From Actinoplanes auranticolor (GTDB taxonomy: Bacteria; Actinomycetota; Actinomycetes; Mycobacteriales; Micromonosporaceae): DNA of 64,000 nucleotides. Below the pieces are notes generated by a model that ran no database searches, was not told the origin of the DNA, and worked only from the letters and a program-made list of their open reading frames with translations. Below, piece after piece: positions 61,115-64,000 of this stretch. Where the stretch lies: contig NZ_BOQL01000042.1 of the NCBI RefSeq assembly GCF_018332655.1, positions 220,575-284,574 on the forward strand, given 5' to 3'. The position numbers and the translations under genes were made by a program. The first letter of the stretch is position 1. Each line of letters begins with the position of its first letter.

Positions 61115-62319
61115 TGGACTTCGCGTTCGATGCCCGCACCGAGGATTACCGCAAGCGCCTGCTCGCCTTCCTCGACGAGTACGTCTACCCCGCTGAGGTC
61201 ACCTTCGACGAGGAGTACGCCGGCGACTGGTCCCCACCCCCGGTCATCGCCCGCCTGCAGGCCAAGGCCCGCGAGGCCGGCCTGTGGAACCTCTTCCTGC
61301 CCGGTGAGCACGGCGCCGGCCTGACCAACCTGCAGTACGCGCCACTGGCCGAGCTGACCGGCCGCAGCCCGGCGATCGCCCCGCCCGCGCTCAACTGCGC
61401 CGCCCCGGACACCGGCAACATGGAGGTGCTGGCCCAGTTCGGCAGCCCGGCCCAGCGCGAGCAGTGGCTGCGCCCCCTGCTGAACGGCGAGATCCGCTCG
61501 GCCTTCGCGATGACCGAGCCGCAGGTGGCGTCCTCGGACGCGACGAACATCGGCACCCGGATCACCCGCGACGGCGACGAGTACGTGATCAACGGCCGCA
61601 AGTTCTACATCTCCGGCGCGATGAACCCGAACTGCCGGATCTTCATCGTGATGGGCAAGACCGACCCCGGGGCCGCCCGGCACGTGCAGCAGAGCATGAT
61701 CCTGGTCCCCCGGGACACCCCCGGCCTGACCGTGCAGCGCGGCATGACCGTCTTCGGCTACGACGACGGCGACCACGGCGGCCACGCCGAGATGCTCTTC
61801 GACGACGTCCGGGTGCCGGCGGCGAACCTGATCGGCGAGGAGGGCTCCGGCTTCGCCATCTCGCAGGCCCGGCTGGGCCCCGGCCGGATCCACCACTGCA
61901 TGCGGCTGATCGGGATGGCCGAGCGGGCGCTGGAGCTCATGTGCCGGCGGGCGCTGACCCGGACACCGTTCGGCAAGCCGCTGGCCGAGCAGGGTGTCGT
62001 GCAGGAGTGGATCGCGGAGTCGCGGGTCCGCATCGAGCAGGCCCGGCTGCTGGTCCTCAAGGCGGCCTGGCTGATGGACACGGTCGGCAACAAGGGCGCG
62101 CACACCGAGATCCAGGCCATCAAGATCATCGTGCCGGGCACCGCCGAATGGATCATCGACAAGGCCATCCAGGCCCACGGCGCCGCCGGCGTCGGTCAGG
62201 ACACCCCGCTGGCCCGCCTGTGGGCGCAGTCGCGCACGCTGCGGCTCGCCGACGGCCCCGACGAGGTGCACAAGCGCTCGCTGGCGCGCCGCGAGCTCAA
62301 CCGCTATCGGAGCGCCTGA
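61114..62319 (+). CDS. acyl-CoA dehydrogenase family protein
   Basis: 401 residues. AFAMTEPQVASSDATNIGTRI is the first ACAD signature and YVINGRKFYISGAMNPNCRIFIVMG the flavin region; QEWIAESRVRIEQARLLVLKAAW and the C-terminal AIQAHGAAGVGQDTPLARLWAQSR complete it. The combination GAMNPNC and GAAGVGQDTP is typical of the ACAD10/11-like branch found with APH kinases. It overlaps the kinase and the TetR genes by one base each. Confidence 0.92.
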   Translation: MDFAFDARTEDYRKRLLAFLDEYVYPAEVTFDEEYAGDWSPPPVIARLQAKAREAGLWNLFLPGEHGAGLTNLQYAPLAELTGRSPAIAPPALNCAAPDTGNMEVLAQFGSPAQREQWLRPLLNGEIRSAFAMTEPQVASSDATNIGTRITRDGDEYVINGRKFYISGAMNPNCRIFIVMGKTDPGAARHVQQSMILVPRDTPGLTVQRGMTVFGYDDGDHGGHAEMLFDDVRVPAANLIGEEGSGFAISQARLGPGRIHHCMRLIGMAERALELMCRRALTRTPFGKPLAEQGVVQEWIAESRVRIEQARLLVLKAAWLMDTVGNKGAHTEIQAIKIIVPGTAEWIIDKAIQAHGAAGVGQDTPLARLWAQSRTLRLADGPDEVHKRSLARRELNRYRSA

Positions 62320-62915
62320 TGCCGGCTGCCTCACCCCGTCCACCCCAGCGCATCGACGGCCGTACGGCCCGCTCGGAGCGCACCCGCAACGCCATCGTCG
62401 AGGCGCACGTGGCGCTGATCCTCGAGGGTGACCTGCGCCCGACCGCGGACCGCATCGCCAAGCAGGCGGGAGTGTCGCTGCGCGCGCTGTGGAGCCACTT
62501 CGCCGACATGGAGGCGCTGTTCGCGGCCAGCGGCGAGCGGATCCTGGAGCAGCGCGACGAGGCCCACGAGGCGATCCCGGCGGACCTGCCGCTGGCGGCG
62601 CGCATCGACGCGTACTGCCACCAGCGGGCCCGGATGCTGGAGCACATCGCGCCGGCGGCCAAGGCGTCCGCGCTGAAGGAGCCGTTCTCCCCGGCGTTGC
62701 AGAGCTACCGCCGCAGCCACGTGGACCGGATCCGGACCGAGCTGAAGATCCTGTTCGCCCGCGAGCTCAACGGCGACGAGACCCTGCTGGCCGCCCTGAC
62801 GGCGACCAGCATGTGGCCGACGTGGGGCACGCTGCGCGACGCGATGGGCCTGGAGCCGGACGCGGCCCGGCTGGTGCTGACCCGCGCGGTGACAGCGCTG
62901 CTGACTGCCCGCTGA
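62319..62915 (+). CDS. TetR family transcriptional regulator
   Basis: 198 residues. The N-terminal helix-turn-helix (RTRNAIVEAHVALI, then TADRIAKQAGVSLRALWSHFADMEALF, about residues 27-67) is followed by a helical ligand domain. Last gene of the ten-gene operon, one-base overlap with the acyl-CoA dehydrogenase. It probably represses the operon through the 17-bp palindrome at 53777-53793, with an acyl-CoA or the imported acid as inducer. This is inference from position. Confidence 0.9.
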   Translation: MPAASPRPPQRIDGRTARSERTRNAIVEAHVALILEGDLRPTADRIAKQAGVSLRALWSHFADMEALFAASGERILEQRDEAHEAIPADLPLAARIDAYCHQRARMLEHIAPAAKASALKEPFSPALQSYRRSHVDRIRTELKILFARELNGDETLLAALTATSMWPTWGTLRDAMGLEPDAARLVLTRAVTALLTAR

Positions 62916-63463
62916 CCGGCCGCTCATCGACCCCGGAAAGACACGCCAGAAAATCTGTCCCTGAAAAACTAGATTTCTTGGGCGATGGCGACTAACGTAT
63001 CTCTTGTCGAACTGAGAACGTCAAGACGCGGACGTACCCGCCCGGCCGTGAGGTCACGACGGGCGCAGCACCAGGAAGTAGGCAGCACCCACGCCTAAGC
63101 GGCGGGGTTCTGCAGATCCGCCGCACGTGGCAGGGCCGAGAAGTATGCGTGGGGCTCCACCACCGGCGGGGAAGTGCGCAGTACGCATCACGTCAGAGCA
63201 AGTGGAACGCAGAGGAAAGGGAGGGTTGACGCACCGTTGGATCGCCCGCTTCGACTGCTCTACCGGGTCGAGTGGACACCGCAGTTTCCATCGAACGAGA
63301 GGTGGTCTCCGGTCACGCTTACGCGATCCTCGCACCCGAAACCGTTACACACGGCTGGTGCGGATTAGACAAACCGACGCGACTGTCGGCAGATGGTGTT
63401 CTAAAACCCGATAACCCTGGGCCCCGGCGCGATCAGCGCCGGGGCCCTCGACACGGAGGTGAC
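62916..63463. promoter_or_regulatory. long leader/intergenic region before the MerR-like gene
   Basis: About 550 bases with no coding pattern. It holds an AT-rich inverted repeat, AAATCT at 62951 with AGATTT at 62971, probably the end of the TetR transcript. A TTGACG box lies near 63224 and a possible promoter (TTACAC ... TAGACA) near 63345-63371. It ends in a very strong hairpin just before the MerR ribosome binding site. I could not match it to a known riboswitch. Confidence 0.5.
63419..63447 (+). terminator. perfect 12-bp hairpin just upstream of the MerR-like gene
   Basis: GGGCCCCGGCGC and GCGCCGGGGCCC with loop GATCA. It ends only 7 bases before the GGAGG that serves the gene at 63464. 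It may be the terminator of an upstream small transcript or an attenuator controlling the gene. Confidence 0.6.
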
Positions 63464-63784
63464 ATGGCCCAACCCGACGACATGTTCGGTGACGAGGACT
63501 ACCCCGCCTACACCATGGGCCGCGCCGCAGAGATCGTCGGCGTATCGCAGGACTTTCTGCGCCGGCTCGGCGACGCGAAACTGATCGACCCGTTCCGCTC
63601 CCCCGGCGGACACCGGCGCTACTCCCGCTACCAGCTGCGGCTGGCGGCCCGCGCCAAGGAGATGGTGGACGAAGGCACGGCCCTGGAGGCGGCGTGCCGG
63701 ATCATCATCCTGCAGGACCAGCTCGAAGAAGCGCTCCGGGTCAACGAATCCCTGCGCAGTAACGAGAACAGCAACGCAGAATGA
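63464..63784 (+). CDS. small MerR-like DNA-binding protein
   Basis: 106 residues. After an acidic start, YTMGRAAEIVGVSQDFLRRL (residues about 16-35) is a MerR winged helix, and FRSPGGHRRYSRYQL the wing. ALEAACRIIILQDQLEEAL is a short dimerising helix; there is no ligand domain. Such one-domain MerR/BldC/HspR-like regulators are common in actinomycetes. GGAGG is 6 bases before the ATG. It overlaps the next ORF (ATGA). Confidence 0.87.
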   Translation: MAQPDDMFGDEDYPAYTMGRAAEIVGVSQDFLRRLGDAKLIDPFRSPGGHRRYSRYQLRLAARAKEMVDEGTALEAACRIIILQDQLEEALRVNESLRSNENSNAE

Positions 63785-64000
63785 CCACTCGCCGCCCCCG
63801 GCACGCGGTCCCGCCCATCACCCGGCCGGGGCCGTTCGTCATTCCGGGCACCGTCCGGCATCCGGCCGCGGGCCGCCCCACCCACGAGGATCGGCACGGC
63901 ATCCCGGTGGCCTTCACGCCCGGCCGGACCACGCTGCCTGGCATTCCCGGCGACTCCTCGCCCCACCGCTTCACCCACGCTGATCGGCTCCCGGCGCCTT
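63781..64000 (+). CDS. hypothetical protein, truncated by window edge
   Basis: At least 73 residues, open to the right end. The visible part is Pro/Arg/His/Thr-rich, without membrane segment or domain. Its ATG overlaps the MerR stop (ATGA), the main argument that it is real. The full length is unknown. Confidence 0.4.
   Translation, partial: MTTRRPRHAVPPITRPGPFVIPGTVRHPAAGRPTHEDRHGIPVAFTPGRTTLPGIPGDSSPHRFTHADRLPAP

Noticed and set aside
63060..63110. AGGAAG...GGCAGC stretch resembling the SRP RNA tip
   Set aside because: The opposite strand of the expected helix (GTCAGG) is absent and no surrounding long hairpin is seen.

Overview
The window is uniformly very high-GC DNA, roughly 70% or more by eye, with densely packed genes that often overlap by 1-4 bases (ATGA/GTGA junctions). 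Together, ergothioneine genes (egtABCD), the mycothiol gene mshB, a roadblock/DUF742/GTPase conservon, a type VII secretion mycosin locus and an fdxA-dapC pair point to a filamentous actinomycete. Micromonosporaceae (Actinoplanes-like) is my best guess; this is inference, because no rRNA or marker gene is present. I see no tRNA, rRNA, CRISPR array, insertion sequence or prophage.

Layout. 1-5.8 kb: an edge-truncated unknown gene, a methyltransferase, then egtA-egtB-egtC-egtD in one overlapping operon without egtE. 5.8-8.7 kb: an ECF sigma factor with a SnoaL-like tail followed by an SDR lacking the usual YxxxK, a small membrane protein and a methyltransferase. 8.7-19.7 kb (minus strand): a conservon (sensor kinase, roadblock, DUF742, GTPase) between two closely similar betaine-type binding proteins. 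The second of these belongs to a full uptake operon (ATPase, fused double permease, binding protein) led by a choline oxidase-like GMC enzyme. 20.5-23.5 kb: a group of small exported or membrane-anchored proteins, three of which share a previously unnamed domain pattern; this is the most novel-looking part of the window.

23.5-38.5 kb: housekeeping and envelope genes. These are a 2'-5' RNA ligase-like protein, a DUF4407 membrane protein, an aldo/keto reductase, a SIMPL protein, a three-gene type VII secretion operon, dapC-fdxA, a GNAT enzyme, a VanW protein, mshB and an S9-type beta-propeller protein that has lost its nucleophile. 38.5-43.9 kb: two Uma2 genes (one broken), a nucleotidyltransferase/HTH pair resembling a toxin-antitoxin module with its own candidate operator, an SDR/WYL-regulator convergent pair and a TPR-GGDEF protein. 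44-47 kb: the tldD/tldE protease pair. 48.4-52.1 kb: a three-gene succinate dehydrogenase (sdhCAB) closed by a strong hairpin. 53-53.7 kb: an AlkB-like dioxygenase divergent from a hydrolase.

53.8-62.9 kb: a ten-gene operon joining a LIV-type ABC importer (livG, livF, livH, livM, binding protein) to two SDRs, an APH-fold phosphotransferase, an acyl-CoA dehydrogenase and a terminal TetR regulator. A perfect 17-bp palindrome overlaps the likely -10 box in front of it. The gene set resembles levulinate/4-hydroxy-acid catabolism, in which an APH-like kinase and an acyl-CoA dehydrogenase work on phosphorylated 4-hydroxyacyl-CoA. 62.9-64 kb: a long leader ending in a perfect 12-bp hairpin directly in front of a small MerR-like gene, then an edge-truncated ORF.

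Functional themes are low-molecular-weight thiols (ergothioneine, mycothiol), osmoprotectant synthesis and uptake (choline oxidation plus betaine import), cell-envelope and secreted proteins, respiration, and import plus breakdown of an organic acid.
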